64,000 nt of DNA from Tepidiphilus olei (GCF_006980705.1 NZ_SBHO01000001.1:310001-374000); one strand, 5' to 3'. Positions 38,121 to 47,596 are shown, counted from the stretch's first letter. The notes: generated by a model from the letters alone, not told the origin. A program made the numbers and translations.

Positions 38121-38993
38121 TCAGTTTTCGAGGTGGCGTTTGCGCGGATGGCGCCGGCGTAGAAAGCCGTGCGGGGCGAGCAAGAGCGAGATGAGATAGG
38201 GCAGCGCGAGTGCGAGTGCGATGGCCGGACCGGCGGGGAGGTCCCAGCGAAACGACGCGACGAGCCCGAGGTAACTGCCCAGGGCGCCGCAGCCGGCGGC
38301 GAGCACGAGCGCTTTCCCCAGGCCGTTGACCCACAGGCGGGCGGTGGCAGCGGGCAGGATCAGCACGCTGATCGCCAGCAGGGTGCCGATGGCATGGAAG
38401 GCGGCCACGAGGTTGAGTACCACCAGGACGAGGAATCCGTAGTGCGCCAGCGCCGACAGGCGCGGGCTGTGGCGGCGCAGGAAAGGGGCGTCGAAACATT
38501 CGAGTACGAGGATGCGCCAGCCCAGGGCGAGTAGCACCAGCGTGGCGGAGGCCACCAGGGCGATGAGCGTGAGCGTGTCGCGGTCGATCGCGAGGATCGA
38601 ACCGAAGAGCAGCTGTAGCACGTCCACGGGGCGGCCGTGCGCCGTCATGAGCAGGATGCCGGCGGTGAGCGACAGGATCTGGAACGTCCCCATGGCGGTG
38701 TCTTCGAAGAGTACCGAGTGGCGTGCCGCCCAGCCCGTGGCGATCGCCACGAGCACGCCTGCGGCCAGGCCGCCGAGCGTCATCGCGCCCAGGGATAGGC
38801 CGGAGAAAAAGTAGGCGGCGGCTACGCCCGGAAGAACCGCGTGGCTCATGGCATCGGCCATGAGGCTCATGCGGCGCAGCATGAGGAAGACGCCCACGGG
38901 AGTGGCGCCCAGCGTGAGCATCAGGGCGCCGGCGAGCGCCCGGCGCATGAAATCATAGTCGGCAAAGGGGGTGAGGAGCTGGGGCAAGGTCAT
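38121..38993 (-). CDS. znuB: Zinc ABC transporter permease
   Basis: Inner-membrane permease (290 aa) of the ABC-3 family with about eight hydrophobic segments, including LMLRRMSLMADAMSHAVLPGVAAAYFF, the usual N-terminal signature. ATG 38993 overlaps the znuC stop (ATGA). It pairs with ZnuC and ZnuA for high-affinity zinc uptake. Confidence 0.93.
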   Translation of the reverse strand: MTLPQLLTPFADYDFMRRALAGALMLTLGATPVGVFLMLRRMSLMADAMSHAVLPGVAAAYFFSGLSLGAMTLGGLAAGVLVAIATGWAARHSVLFEDTAMGTFQILSLTAGILLMTAHGRPVDVLQLLFGSILAIDRDTLTLIALVASATLVLLALGWRILVLECFDAPFLRRHSPRLSALAHYGFLVLVVLNLVAAFHAIGTLLAISVLILPAATARLWVNGLGKALVLAAGCGALGSYLGLVASFRWDLPAGPAIALALALPYLISLLLAPHGFLRRRHPRKRHLEN

Positions 38994-39760
38994 TGGGGGA
39001 CTTCGTCTTTTTCCTCGTCCGCGGGCAGGGGACAAGGGGCGGCATGCTCGTCGAAGGCTTCCGCATGGTGTCGGGCGCGTTCGAGGTGCTCGGCGCTCAG
39101 CACCGCTTCGGTGGGGCCGAAGGCGACGAGCTCGCGCGCGAGCAGCAGGGTCAGAGGGAAGTGACGTCGTACCCGTTCGAGATCGTGCAGCACGGCGATC
39201 ACGGTGCGCCCTTCGTCGTGCCAGCGACGGAGGAGGGCGAGGAATTCTTCCTCGGTGGACTCATCGAGTGCGTTGAACGGCTCGTCGAGCAGGATGAGCC
39301 GGGCATCCTGCACGATGATCTGGGCAAAGCGCACCCGCTGCAATTGGCCCCCGGAGAGCGATTGGAGCGGCCGATGCTCGAATCCTTGCAATTTGACCGC
39401 CGCAATGGCTTCCGCCACCCGACGGTGTGCCGCTTCATCGAGGGCGCGCCAAGGACCGAGCCAAGGCCAGCAGCCCATGGCCACCGCGTCGTGGACGTCG
39501 ACGGGGAAATCCAGGGACCAAGTCGGCTGCTGCGTGAGGTAGGCGAGTCGCTGCCGGTACTCGGGCGGCATGCCGACGCGACCGGTCATGGGCTTGAGCT
39601 CGCCGGCGAGCACTTTGAGCAGCGTCGACTTGCCGGCACCGTTGGGCCCGGCCACGGCGAGTAGCGCGCCGCAGGGGATCGTTGCATGCAGGTGATGGAT
39701 GGCCGGATGGCGGCCGTAGCCGGCGGTGAGATCGTGCAGGACGATGCCCGGGCTATTCAT
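38990..39760 (-). CDS. znuC: Zinc ABC transporter ATP-binding protein
   Basis: ATPase of the importer (256 aa): Walker A GPNGAGKSTLLK, Q-loop LTQQPTW, signature LSGGQLQRVRFAQ, Walker B LILLDEPFNALDE and the switch histidine in AVLHDLE. The start overlaps the stop of a tiny upstream membrane ORF by 4 bp. Confidence 0.94.
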   Translation of the reverse strand: MNSPGIVLHDLTAGYGRHPAIHHLHATIPCGALLAVAGPNGAGKSTLLKVLAGELKPMTGRVGMPPEYRQRLAYLTQQPTWSLDFPVDVHDAVAMGCWPWLGPWRALDEAAHRRVAEAIAAVKLQGFEHRPLQSLSGGQLQRVRFAQIIVQDARLILLDEPFNALDESTEEEFLALLRRWHDEGRTVIAVLHDLERVRRHFPLTLLLARELVAFGPTEAVLSAEHLERARHHAEAFDEHAAPCPLPADEEKDEVPQ

Positions 39761-39861
39761 CGGGTACCCCAGACGTAGAGCAGCCAGATGAGCCCCAGGG
39801 GCAGCGTCGCCAGACCGAGGCGACCGACGATGCCCAACGTCCACAAGGATCGGGCGCTCAT
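39757..39861 (-). CDS. 34-aa single-pass membrane protein in the zinc operon
   Basis: The predicted peptide starts MSARSLWTLGIVGRLGLATL, continues through a hydrophobic stretch and ends LLYVWGTR: one hydrophobic helix with basic residues at both ends. Its ATG (39861) overlaps the zur stop and its own TGA overlaps the znuC ATG, so translation of zur, this ORF and znuC would be linked. I do not recognise a family. It could be a small regulator or stabiliser of the ZnuBC complex, or just a translational bridge. Confidence 0.6.
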   Translation of the reverse strand: MSARSLWTLGIVGRLGLATLPLGLIWLLYVWGTR

Positions 39862-40283
39862 GGGGTATCTCCAGTACGGCAGGCGGCGCACAGGCCGTGG
39901 ATCACCAGCTCGACGCGTTCGGCCGCATACCCCGGCGGCAGCGGCGGCAGCGGCGGTGTGGGTGCGGGCAGGCAGCGCGTTTGAGCGCAGCGGCGGCACT
40001 GGAAATGGGCATGCGCTTCCTTATCCTCGACCGGCTCGTAGCGGGCGGCGCGCCCTACCGTCGCCAGCCGCCGTACCAGACCGTGGACGGCGAGCCAGTC
40101 GATCGCGCGATAGATGGTGACCCGATCTGGGACGTGATCGGAATTCCGGCCGAGGTGCTCCAATACCTCATCGGGCGTGAGCGGCTCGTCGGCGTCCGCC
40201 AGACATCGCAATACGGCCAGGCGCGCCGTGGTCACGCGGCCGCCGGCATCGCGGATGCGCCGGGAAAGATCTGGATCGGTCAT
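39858..40283 (-). CDS. zur: Fur-family zinc uptake regulator
   Basis: A 141-aa Fur-type repressor. The winged helix has VTTARLAVLRCLADADEPLTPDEVLEHL and the recognition segment DRVTIYRAIDWL. HAHFQCRRC and HGLCAACR supply the two-CxxC structural zinc site. Its place at the head of the znu genes indicates Zur rather than Fur or PerR. Zur with zinc should repress this operon. Confidence 0.92.
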   Translation of the reverse strand: MTDPDLSRRIRDAGGRVTTARLAVLRCLADADEPLTPDEVLEHLGRNSDHVPDRVTIYRAIDWLAVHGLVRRLATVGRAARYEPVEDKEAHAHFQCRRCAQTRCLPAPTPPLPPLPPGYAAERVELVIHGLCAACRTGDTP

Positions 40284-40306
40284 GGCGGGTTTCGTTCGGG
40301 TCTTTT

Positions 40307-40321
40307 TGCCATTTTATTGCA
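40307..40321. promoter_or_regulatory. Candidate Zur operator
   Basis: TGCCATTTTATTGCA is an imperfect palindrome (TGCnAT-N3-ATnGCA) in an AT-rich patch 24 bp upstream of zur, in the shared gap with the divergent FAH-family gene. The position suits autorepression of zur-znu. It is not the E. coli Zur box, so this is a proposal. Confidence 0.4.
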
Positions 40322-40382
40322 TTTTTAACCGGCGTCAAGGCAGCGTAGAATCGCGCTGAACGTTCAAGACGAGGAGTCGAGC

Positions 40383-41090
40383 ATGTCCCCTGAAGAATTC
40401 GTGATCCCCGTTCCTTCCCGGCCGGTGGTTCCGGTGGGCTGCGGGGGGCTCTTCCCCGTGCGCCGCATCTTCTGCGTGGGGCGCAATTACGCCGAACACG
40501 CGCGCGAGATGGGGGGTGATCCGAGTCGCGAGTCGCCGTTCTTCTTCATGAAACCGGCCGATGCCGTCTGGCACCCCGGCGATGCCGACGCGCGCTGGCC
40601 CTATCCGCCGGCCACCCACGAGGTGCACCACGAGGTCGAACTGGTGGTGGCGCTGCGCGCCGGAGGCCGGGAACTCTCCTTCGAGGAGGCGGCAGAGGCG
40701 ATCTACGGCTATGCCGTGGGGCTCGACATGACGCGGCGTGACCTGCAGGCGGAGGCGAAAGCCAAAGGTCGGCCTTGGGACGTGGCCAAGGGGTTCGACG
40801 CCTCGCTGCCGATTTCCACGATCCTGCCGAAAGCGGGGGAAGTGCTGCGCCGTGGTGAGATCGGCCTGGAGATCGATGGGACGCCACGTCAGCGCGGCGA
40901 TCTCGCACAGATGATCTACGACGTACCTGCGGTCATCGCCGAGATCTCGCGTTATTGGCGGCTCGCGGCGGGTGATCTGATCCTCACGGGAACGCCCGCC
41001 GGCGTCGGCCCCGTGCGACCGGGCGAGCGCGTCCGCGCCTGGATGGAGGGCGTGGGCGAGCTCGCCTTTCTGGTGGGCGAGGATGCGTAG
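40383..41090 (+). CDS. Fumarylacetoacetate hydrolase (FAH) family protein
   Basis: A 235-aa enzyme of the fumarylpyruvate hydrolase type. CVGRNYAEHAREMG, the metal ligands in HHEVELVVAL, YAVGLDMTRRDLQAEAKAKGRPWDVAKGFD and the closing LTGTPAGVGPVRPGE are characteristic. Such proteins hydrolyse acylpyruvates or act as oxaloacetate decarboxylases. No gentisate genes are adjacent, so a general acylpyruvase is the safer call. Confidence 0.88.
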   Translation: MSPEEFVIPVPSRPVVPVGCGGLFPVRRIFCVGRNYAEHAREMGGDPSRESPFFFMKPADAVWHPGDADARWPYPPATHEVHHEVELVVALRAGGRELSFEEAAEAIYGYAVGLDMTRRDLQAEAKAKGRPWDVAKGFDASLPISTILPKAGEVLRRGEIGLEIDGTPRQRGDLAQMIYDVPAVIAEISRYWRLAAGDLILTGTPAGVGPVRPGERVRAWMEGVGELAFLVGEDA

Positions 41091-41105
41091 TCTGGCGATC
41101 CCGTC

Positions 41106-42452
41106 TCAACGCGCGAGGCGCCGTACCGCGGAGGTCGCTTCGATGATGCCGTCGCGCTCGTAGGCGTCGATGCGATCCTGCAGTTTGTCGGGTTCGTAGC
41201 GATAATTGACCATGATCGCCCAGGATTGGCGCCAGCCTTTGGGCGAGGTGTCGGCGGGCCAGTTGAGCCGCTCGATGCGCGCGCCGTTGCCCAGATGGAA
41301 TCGCGCCACCGGGTCGAGGGCGCGATCGTTCTCCGTAGCGAGCAGATAGCGCGCCGCGGCGCGCAGCAGCGGCGCGGCAAGCGCCTCGCGCCATGCTTCG
41401 GTGCCGGCGATTTCCGGCGTTTCGAGGAGCTGCTGCAGGAGCTCCGTTCCCTCGGGGGCGCTGGCGGCGCGTAGCCGGCGCCAGTCGGAAGCGGTGAAGG
41501 CTTGCGCGAGCGCTTCCGGGTGTGCCCGGTACCAGCGTACCAGCCCCGGCATGGGGGAGAGCGTGGCAAAGCACTCGAGTTTAGGGAAATCGCGGCGCAG
41601 GTCGTCGATCACCCGCTTGAGCAGAAAATGGCCGAAAGAGATGCCGCGCAGCCCTTTCTGCGTATTGCTGATGGAGTAGAAAATGGCCGTGTCGGCACGC
41701 TCGGAGGCAAAGAGGGGCGCCGAGACGTCGAGCAGCTGCTGCACGTCGCCCGCCAACCCTTCGGTCAGCGCGACCTCGACGAAGATGAGGGGCACCGAAG
41801 GCATGCGCGGATGGAAAAACGCGTAGCAGCGCCGGTCGGAATCGAGCCGGTTCTTCAGATCTTCCCAGGATTTGATCTCGTGCACCGCTTCGTATTGCAC
41901 CAGGCGCTCGAGCACGTCGGCCGGGCTGTGCCAGGTGATGCGCTGCAGCTCAAGGAGCGCCACGTCGAACCACGAGGCGAGCAACCCCTGCAGTTCCAAA
42001 TCGAGCGGGGAGAGCAGGGGATCGTCGCGCAGAAAGTCGAGCAGCTCGGCGCGCAGGTCGACGAGGAAATGCACGCCCGCATCCGAAGCGGAGAACTGGG
42101 TGAGGATACGGCTGCGGGGGGTGCGCAGGCTCTCGCGCAGCGCCGCTTCCGCTTGCCATTGCGCATCGCTGCCGCGCGCGCTGCGGTAGGTTTCATAGGC
42201 ATCGTCGATGCGCTCGGGTTCGGGGCCGAATTCGGTGAGCAGGATGCGCAGGAATGCCCGCCGGCCGTTTTCATCGAGCTCGGTATACGTCTTGGCGAGC
42301 TTGGCGGCACGCTGGCGTGCGCTCACCTCGCCACCGATGAGATCGGCACATTCGCGCAGCTCGTCGCGGATGCGCTCGAGCACTTTCTCGGGCGGCGGTT
42401 CGAACCAAGCGCGCACCAGGGACAAGCCTTTGCTCAGAAGGTCGTTGCTCAT
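41106..42452 (-). CDS. Malonyl-CoA decarboxylase
   Basis: Converts malonyl-CoA to acetyl-CoA and CO2 (448 aa). It has the N-terminal helical domain and the GNAT-like catalytic domain with FYSISNTQKGLRGISFGHFLLKRVI, FATLSPMPG and FHLGNGARIERLNW, which are distinctive for the family. It follows lgt by 4 bp on the same strand. No matB or malonate transporter is nearby, so it may regulate malonyl-CoA level rather than malonate use. Confidence 0.92.
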   Translation of the reverse strand: MSNDLLSKGLSLVRAWFEPPPEKVLERIRDELRECADLIGGEVSARQRAAKLAKTYTELDENGRRAFLRILLTEFGPEPERIDDAYETYRSARGSDAQWQAEAALRESLRTPRSRILTQFSASDAGVHFLVDLRAELLDFLRDDPLLSPLDLELQGLLASWFDVALLELQRITWHSPADVLERLVQYEAVHEIKSWEDLKNRLDSDRRCYAFFHPRMPSVPLIFVEVALTEGLAGDVQQLLDVSAPLFASERADTAIFYSISNTQKGLRGISFGHFLLKRVIDDLRRDFPKLECFATLSPMPGLVRWYRAHPEALAQAFTASDWRRLRAASAPEGTELLQQLLETPEIAGTEAWREALAAPLLRAAARYLLATENDRALDPVARFHLGNGARIERLNWPADTSPKGWRQSWAIMVNYRYEPDKLQDRIDAYERDGIIEATSAVRRLAR

Positions 42453-42456
42453 TCGT

Positions 42457-43272
42457 TCATCCTTGCGTCGAAGAGAAGGAAGAATCGGGTCGTTGGCGTG
42501 CGTACAGGTACAGAACGGCGCCAGCCAATAGCATCGCCAGTGAGAGCCACTGCGCCGTGCTCAGCGCCGGGGTGAGCCAGGAGAGGATGCCCGGGTCGGG
42601 CGTACGGAAACACTCACAGACGAAGCGGATGGCACCGTAGCCCATGAGAAAGACCGCTGCGACCCGCCCCTTGGGGCGTGGGCGACCGGCATACCACCAC
42701 AGCAGCACGAAGAGCAACAGACCTTCGCCGAGCGCCTCATAGAGCTGCGATGGATGGCGCGGCAGGGTATCGACTTGGGGATAGATCATCGCCCAGGGCA
42801 GGGACTCGGGGGCCGGACGGCCCCAGAGCTCGCCGTTGATGAAATTGCCCAGCCGCCCGAATCCCAGGCCGGGCGGCACGAGCGGGGCGACGAAGTCGGC
42901 TACCTGCCAAAACCCCATACCCTCACGTCGTGCAAAGAGCAACATGGCGACGATGGCGCCGACGAGCCCCCCGTGGAAACTCATGCCGCCACGCCAGATG
43001 GCGAAGATTTCGAGCGGATGGGCGAAATAGTATTGCGGCTGGTAGAAGAGCACTTCGCCCAGCCGCCCCCCGAGCACTACGCCGAGTACGCCGTAGAAGA
43101 GCAGCGCGTCGAGACGCTCCCGCGTCCATCGCACATCGCCCATGCGCTGTGCATGGCGTGGCGCGAGCCACAGGAAGGCGAGAAAGCCGGCGAGGTACAT
43201 GAGGCCGTACCAGCGTACCGACAAGGGGCCGAGCGAGAAGGCGACGGGGTCGAACTGCGGATGCACGAGCAT
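42457..43272 (-). CDS. lgt: Prolipoprotein diacylglyceryl transferase
   Basis: Transfers diacylglycerol to the lipobox cysteine of prolipoproteins (271 aa, multi-pass inner-membrane protein). The signature [16 protein letters not shown] and the segment [24 protein letters not shown] are intact. It is divergent from ilvD with 100 bp between the starts. Confidence 0.96.
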   Translation of the reverse strand: MLVHPQFDPVAFSLGPLSVRWYGLMYLAGFLAFLWLAPRHAQRMGDVRWTRERLDALLFYGVLGVVLGGRLGEVLFYQPQYYFAHPLEIFAIWRGGMSFHGGLVGAIVAMLLFARREGMGFWQVADFVAPLVPPGLGFGRLGNFINGELWGRPAPESLPWAMIYPQVDTLPRHPSQLYEALGEGLLLFVLLWWYAGRPRPKGRVAAVFLMGYGAIRFVCECFRTPDPGILSWLTPALSTAQWLSLAMLLAGAVLYLYARQRPDSSFSSTQG

Positions 43273-43372
43273 GGATCCCAGACCACTGTATGGACCGAGA
43301 GTTCATTGTAGCCCAAGGCCGGTTCGGGACTAGAATAACGGGCATCGCAGCCGACGTTCGAGGATACAGTCC

Positions 43373-45223
43373 ATGCCGCAGTATCGATCCCGCACCAGTA
43401 CCCACGGTCGTAACATGGCCGGTGCCCGCGCCCTGTGGCGCGCCACCGGCATGAAGGAAGAGGATTTCGGCAAGCCGATCATCGCGATCGCCAACAGTTT
43501 CACCGACTTCGTGCCCGGGCACGTGCACCTGCGCGATCTCGGCCGCCTCGTGGCCGAGGAGATCGAAAAGGCGGGAGGCGTGGCCAGAGAGTTTCACACC
43601 ATCGCCATCGACGACGGCATCGCCATGGGGCACCAGGGCATGCTCTATTCCCTGCCCTCGCGCGAAATCATCGCCGACTCGGTCGAATACATGGTCAATG
43701 CGCACTGCGCCGATGCGCTGGTATGCATCTCCAACTGCGACAAGATCACCCCGGGCATGCTCATGGCCGCCTTGCGGCTCAATATCCCGGTCGTCTTCGT
43801 CTCCGGTGGTCCGATGGAAGCCGGCAAGGTGCGATGGAAGGATCAGGACCTCTCGCTCGATCTGGTCGACGCCATGGTGAAAGCGGCCGACCCCAACGCG
43901 AGCGACGAGGAAGTCGCGCTCGTCGAGCGTTCGGCCTGCCCTACCTGCGGTTCCTGCTCTGGGATGTTTACCGCCAACTCGATGAACTGCCTAACGGAGG
44001 CATTGGGGCTAGCGCTGCCGGGCAACGGCACGCTCGTGGCCACGCACCGCGACCGCGAAGGGCTTTTCCGCCGCGCCGGGCGGCTCATCGTCGAGCTGAC
44101 CAAGCGCTATTACGAGCAAGGTGACGAATCCGTCTTGCCGCGGCGCATCGCCACCCTGGCCGCGTTCGAAAACGCCATGTCGCTCGACGTCGCCATGGGC
44201 GGGTCGACCAATACCGTGCTGCACCTCCTCGCCGCGGCGCACGAGGCCGGAGTGCCCTTCACCATGGCCGACATCGACCGCATCTCGCGCCAGGTGCCCT
44301 GTCTGTGCAAGGTGGCCCCGGCAGTGAGCACGGTCCATGTCGAGGACGTGCATCGCGCCGGCGGTGTGATGGGCATTCTGGGCGAGCTGCAGCGTGCCGG
44401 ATTGCTGCACGACGAGGTGCCGACGGTGTATAGCCACACACTCAAGGCGGCGCTGGCGCACTGGGACGTGATGCAGACTGCGGTGCTCGACGTCTTCGAG
44501 TTCTATCGCGCCGCTCCCGGCGGCGTGCCGACCCAGCGTCCCTTTTCGCAAGAGCGGCGTTATCCCTCGCTCGACATGGATCGCACCGCCGGGGTGATTC
44601 GCGACCAGGCCAACGCCTTTTCCCAGGACGGCGGGCTGGCGGTGCTCTACGGCAATCTCGCGCCCAAGGGCTGCATCGTCAAGACGGCAGGCGTGGACGA
44701 GTCGATCTGGGTCTTCCGCGGGCGCGCCCGGGTTTTCGAGAGTCAAGAGGAAACCGTCGCGGCCATCCTCGGTGACCGGATCCAGCCCGGCGACGTGGTG
44801 GTGGTGCGCTACGAAGGGCCCAAAGGGGGGCCGGGGATGCAGGAGATGCTCTATCCCACGAGTTATCTGAAATCCAAAGGCTTGGGGAAATCCTGTGCGC
44901 TCCTCACCGACGGGCGTTTCTCCGGTGGAACCTCGGGCCTCTCCATCGGGCACGTCTCGCCGGAAGCCGCCTGCGGTGGCACGATCGCGCTCATCGAAGA
45001 GGGCGACACGATCGAGATCGACATTCCGCAGCGGCGCATCCATCTGGCGGTCTCGGAGGAAGAGCTCGCGCGCCGGCGGGCGGCGATGGAGGCCAGAGGA
45101 GAGGCGGCCTGGCGTCCAGCGTCGCGCCAGCGCCAGGTCTCGGTGGCCCTGCAGGCCTACGCGGCGCTCACCACCAGCGCCGATACCGGGGCGGTGCGCG
45201 ATCTCGGGCAACTGCGGAGGTAA
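43373..45223 (+). CDS. ilvD: Dihydroxy-acid dehydratase
   Basis: Fe-S dehydratase (616 aa) of valine, leucine and isoleucine synthesis. It starts [27 protein letters not shown]; cluster cysteines lie in [10 protein letters not shown] and [16 protein letters not shown], and the C-terminal domain has [22 protein letters not shown]. Full length. Confidence 0.97.
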   Translation: MPQYRSRTSTHGRNMAGARALWRATGMKEEDFGKPIIAIANSFTDFVPGHVHLRDLGRLVAEEIEKAGGVAREFHTIAIDDGIAMGHQGMLYSLPSREIIADSVEYMVNAHCADALVCISNCDKITPGMLMAALRLNIPVVFVSGGPMEAGKVRWKDQDLSLDLVDAMVKAADPNASDEEVALVERSACPTCGSCSGMFTANSMNCLTEALGLALPGNGTLVATHRDREGLFRRAGRLIVELTKRYYEQGDESVLPRRIATLAAFENAMSLDVAMGGSTNTVLHLLAAAHEAGVPFTMADIDRISRQVPCLCKVAPAVSTVHVEDVHRAGGVMGILGELQRAGLLHDEVPTVYSHTLKAALAHWDVMQTAVLDVFEFYRAAPGGVPTQRPFSQERRYPSLDMDRTAGVIRDQANAFSQDGGLAVLYGNLAPKGCIVKTAGVDESIWVFRGRARVFESQEETVAAILGDRIQPGDVVVVRYEGPKGGPGMQEMLYPTSYLKSKGLGKSCALLTDGRFSGGTSGLSIGHVSPEAACGGTIALIEEGDTIEIDIPQRRIHLAVSEEELARRRAAMEARGEAAWRPASRQRQVSVALQAYAALTTSADTGAVRDLGQLRR

Positions 45224-45226
45224 GCG

Positions 45227-45436
45227 ATGGAGACGGAACTCGCGCATCTCGAACGCCAGGCCGAGCGGCTCGCGCAACTCGTCGAGCGTCTGAGCGCACA
45301 CAACCAGCGGCTGGAGCGCCAGGTGGCGCAGCTCGAGGCCGACAAGCGCATCCTCGAGGGCAAGCTCGCACAGGCGATTCGCGGCATCGAGCGTGCCGTG
45401 ACTCTGCTCGAACCGGAGGAGGTGAGCGATGTCTGA
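45227..45436 (+). CDS. ZapB-like coiled-coil protein (TIGR02449 type)
   Basis: A 69-aa protein that is one continuous coiled coil (LERQAERLAQLVERLSAHNQRLERQVAQLEADKRILEGKLAQAI). It overlaps zapA by 8 bp, the standard place for this short family. A role with ZapA at the FtsZ ring is suspected, by analogy with ZapB. Confidence 0.82.
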   Translation: METELAHLERQAERLAQLVERLSAHNQRLERQVAQLEADKRILEGKLAQAIRGIERAVTLLEPEEVSDV

Positions 45437-45731
45437 AACGCACGTCGATGTGACCCTCATGGGGCGCACCTATCGCCTGGAGTGTGAAGCGGGCGAGGCG
45501 GACTCACTCGCCCAGGCCGCGGCTTTGCTCGACGAGCGCATCACCGCTCTGGCGAAACGCTCGGGTCTGAGCGGCGAGAAGCTGGTGCTATGGACGGCGC
45601 TGGAAGTGGCGCTCGACCTGGTCAAGTTGCAGCAGCAGGGAGGGTTTGACATCACGCGATTCAAGCGTAGAATTGAGCTCATCGGCGCGCGGCTCGATGG
45701 GGTGCTGAGTCAATACGATCGCCCCTTGTAG
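45429..45731 (+). CDS. zapA: Cell division protein ZapA
   Basis: A 100-aa FtsZ-bundling protein: VDVTLMGRTYRLECEAGEADSLAQAAALLDERI is the N-terminal FtsZ-binding head, followed by the coiled-coil tail. Its location before the 6S RNA gene is conserved in beta- and gammaproteobacteria. Confidence 0.94.
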   Translation: MSETHVDVTLMGRTYRLECEAGEADSLAQAAALLDERITALAKRSGLSGEKLVLWTALEVALDLVKLQQQGGFDITRFKRRIELIGARLDGVLSQYDRPL

Positions 45732-45739
45732 AAGATGGA

Positions 45740-45941
45740 GCCGTCGCCCTCAGGTTTCCCCTGCGGCGTTCGGGAGGGTCGTACGATCCTAGAACCAATA
45801 TCGTGACGATGGGTCGCGGCCCAGAGAAACCGCCAGTGTGCGCGCCCTTTGCGGGTGTGCCTGAGGCGGAAGGAAAGCGACCAACCTGAACCTCGGGTTC
45901 AGGAGCATCGGCCCGATCGGCGCTCGCGGGGGATCTCCTTC
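45740..45941 (+). ncRNA. ssrS: 6S RNA
   Basis: 6S RNA binds sigma70 RNA polymerase in stationary phase by mimicking an open promoter. The region directly after zapA has no gene but strong self-complementarity. It includes the hairpin ACCTGAACC-TC-GGGTTCAGG, which corresponds to the conserved TTGAACC-AA-GGGTTCAA arm of E. coli 6S RNA. It also has a 5' arm resembling CTGCGGCGTTCG and a closing 3' segment GGATCTCC. The ends are approximate. A terminator follows at once. Confidence 0.78.
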
Positions 45942-45944
45942 TTC

Positions 45945-45969
45945 AAACCCGGCTCAGTCCGGGTTTTTT
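45945..45969 (+). terminator. Rho-independent terminator of the 6S RNA gene
   Basis: AAACCCGG and CCGGGTTT form the stem around a CTCAGT loop, and the T-run is TTTTTT. It ends one base before the first possible start codon of the tauE-like gene at 45971, so that gene needs another promoter or read-through. Confidence 0.9.
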
Positions 45970-45970
45970 C

Positions 45971-46783
45971 ATGGGGCAAGCGATGGATGCATGGTGGCTG
46001 GCCTATCCGCTGCTCGGTGTCGTGGTCGGCCTCTTCGCCGGTTTGCTCGGCGTGGGCGGCGGGGCGATCATGGTGCCAATCCTCACTTCACTCTATACCG
46101 TTCAAGGGTTTCCCGCTGAAAACGTGGTGCATCTGGCGCTCGGAACGTCCATGGCGAGTATCGTGCTCACTTCGGTGAGCAGCTCCCGGGCGCACCATGC
46201 GCGCGGGGCGGTGGAGTGGGGGGTGGTGGTGGCCATGGGGCCGGGCGTGCTCGTCGGCATTTTCCTCGCCTCGTTCATCGCTGCTGCTTTGCCTTCGCGG
46301 CCTTTGGCGATCTTCTTCGCCTGTTTCATCGCCTACGTCTGCGTGCAGATGTTGCTCGACATCAAGCCCAAGCCCTCGCGGCAGTTGCCCGGCCCCTGGG
46401 GGCTGGCGACGGCCGGCGCCGTGATCGGGGCGGTGTCGGCGCTGGTGGCGATCGGCGGCGGTTCGCTCACCGTCCCCTTCCTCACCTGGTGTAACGTGCC
46501 GGCGCATCGCGCCATCGGTACGTCCGCCGCTCTGGGGCTGCCGATTGCGCTCGCGGGTACGGTCGCTTACCTCGTCATGGGTTGGGGGCATCCGGGCTTG
46601 CCATCCTATTCGCTGGGCTACGTTTATCTGCCGGCGGTGATCGGGGTGAGCGCCGTGAGCTATTTCACCGCCCCGCTGGGGGCGACGCTCGCCCATCGTC
46701 TGCCGGTGCGCACGCTCAAGCGCATCTTCGCCTTGGTGTTGCTCGCGCTGCTCGCGAAGATGCTGCATGCTCTCTTTGGATGA
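45971..46783 (+). CDS. TauE/SafE-family sulfite/anion exporter
   Basis: A 270-aa inner-membrane protein with about eight hydrophobic segments. The duplicated family motif is visible as GLFAGLLGVGGGAIMVPIL and GAVSALVAIGGGSLTVPFLTW. The substrate (sulfite, sulfoacetate or another anion) cannot be told. The start may be 45971 or, more comfortably away from the terminator, 45983 (MDAWWLAYPLLG). Confidence 0.88.
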   Translation: MGQAMDAWWLAYPLLGVVVGLFAGLLGVGGGAIMVPILTSLYTVQGFPAENVVHLALGTSMASIVLTSVSSSRAHHARGAVEWGVVVAMGPGVLVGIFLASFIAAALPSRPLAIFFACFIAYVCVQMLLDIKPKPSRQLPGPWGLATAGAVIGAVSALVAIGGGSLTVPFLTWCNVPAHRAIGTSAALGLPIALAGTVAYLVMGWGHPGLPSYSLGYVYLPAVIGVSAVSYFTAPLGATLAHRLPVRTLKRIFALVLLALLAKMLHALFG

Positions 46784-46789
46784 TCGCCC

Positions 46790-47596
46790 ATGAACGAATT
46801 GTGGCTCGGCCGCCAAGTGGCGGTTCCTGCGTCCTACGACCCCGGCGTGCTCACGCCGATCGCGCGTGCGCAGACTCGCCGCGACCTCGACCCGCCGCCT
46901 TTCGTCGGTTTCGACGAGTGGCATGCCTATGAGCTCTCCTGGCTCGACGGGCGCGGCAAGCCGGTAGCGGCGCTGGGGCGCTTGCGCGTGCCTTGCGATT
47001 CGCCCTGTCTCATCGAATCCAAGTCCCTGAAGCTCTACCTCAATGGCTTGGGTGGCACGCGTTTCGCCGAGGTCGAGGCGGTCGCGGCCACGATCCGGGC
47101 CGATCTGTCGCAGGCAGCCGGGGCGTCGGTGGAGGTGGCGATCGTACCGCTGTCGACCCGGCCGCGGCGCGCGCCGGGCTATCCCGAGGGGTATTGCGTC
47201 GACGATCTGCCGGTGGAAATCGAGACCTACCGCTATGATCCCACGCTGTTGCGCGTCGTCGAAAACACACCGAGCGAGCAGCGGCTCGTGAGCCATTTGC
47301 TGAAGTCGAACTGTCCCGTGACCGGGCAACCCGATTGGGGCTGTGTCGTCGTACACGCCCTGGGGCCAGTGATCGATCCGGCTTCATTCCTGCGCTACGT
47401 CGTTTCCTTTCGCGAACAGCAGGAATTCCACGAGCAGTGCGTCGAGCGCATCTACCGCGACCTGTGGCGCCTGGGGATGCAGGAGCTGCTGGTGTTCGCT
47501 TGTTACACCCGTCGCGGGGGATTGGACATTTCGCCGGTGCGCGCCTCGCGCGTCGGTTTGCTGCCATCCACGGTGCCCGAAGAGATCCGGCAATGA
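46790..47596 (+). CDS. queF: NADPH-dependent 7-cyano-7-deazaguanine reductase
   Basis: Reduces preQ0 to preQ1 in queuosine synthesis (268 aa, the long YqcD/E. coli-type form with duplicated T-fold). The substrate motif is ESKSLKLYLN, the catalytic C175 is in SNCPVTGQPD with D182 seven residues on, and the NADPH segment is FREQQEFHEQC. 6 bp after the tauE-like gene. Confidence 0.95.
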   Translation: MNELWLGRQVAVPASYDPGVLTPIARAQTRRDLDPPPFVGFDEWHAYELSWLDGRGKPVAALGRLRVPCDSPCLIESKSLKLYLNGLGGTRFAEVEAVAATIRADLSQAAGASVEVAIVPLSTRPRRAPGYPEGYCVDDLPVEIETYRYDPTLLRVVENTPSEQRLVSHLLKSNCPVTGQPDWGCVVVHALGPVIDPASFLRYVVSFREQQEFHEQCVERIYRDLWRLGMQELLVFACYTRRGGLDISPVRASRVGLLPSTVPEEIRQ

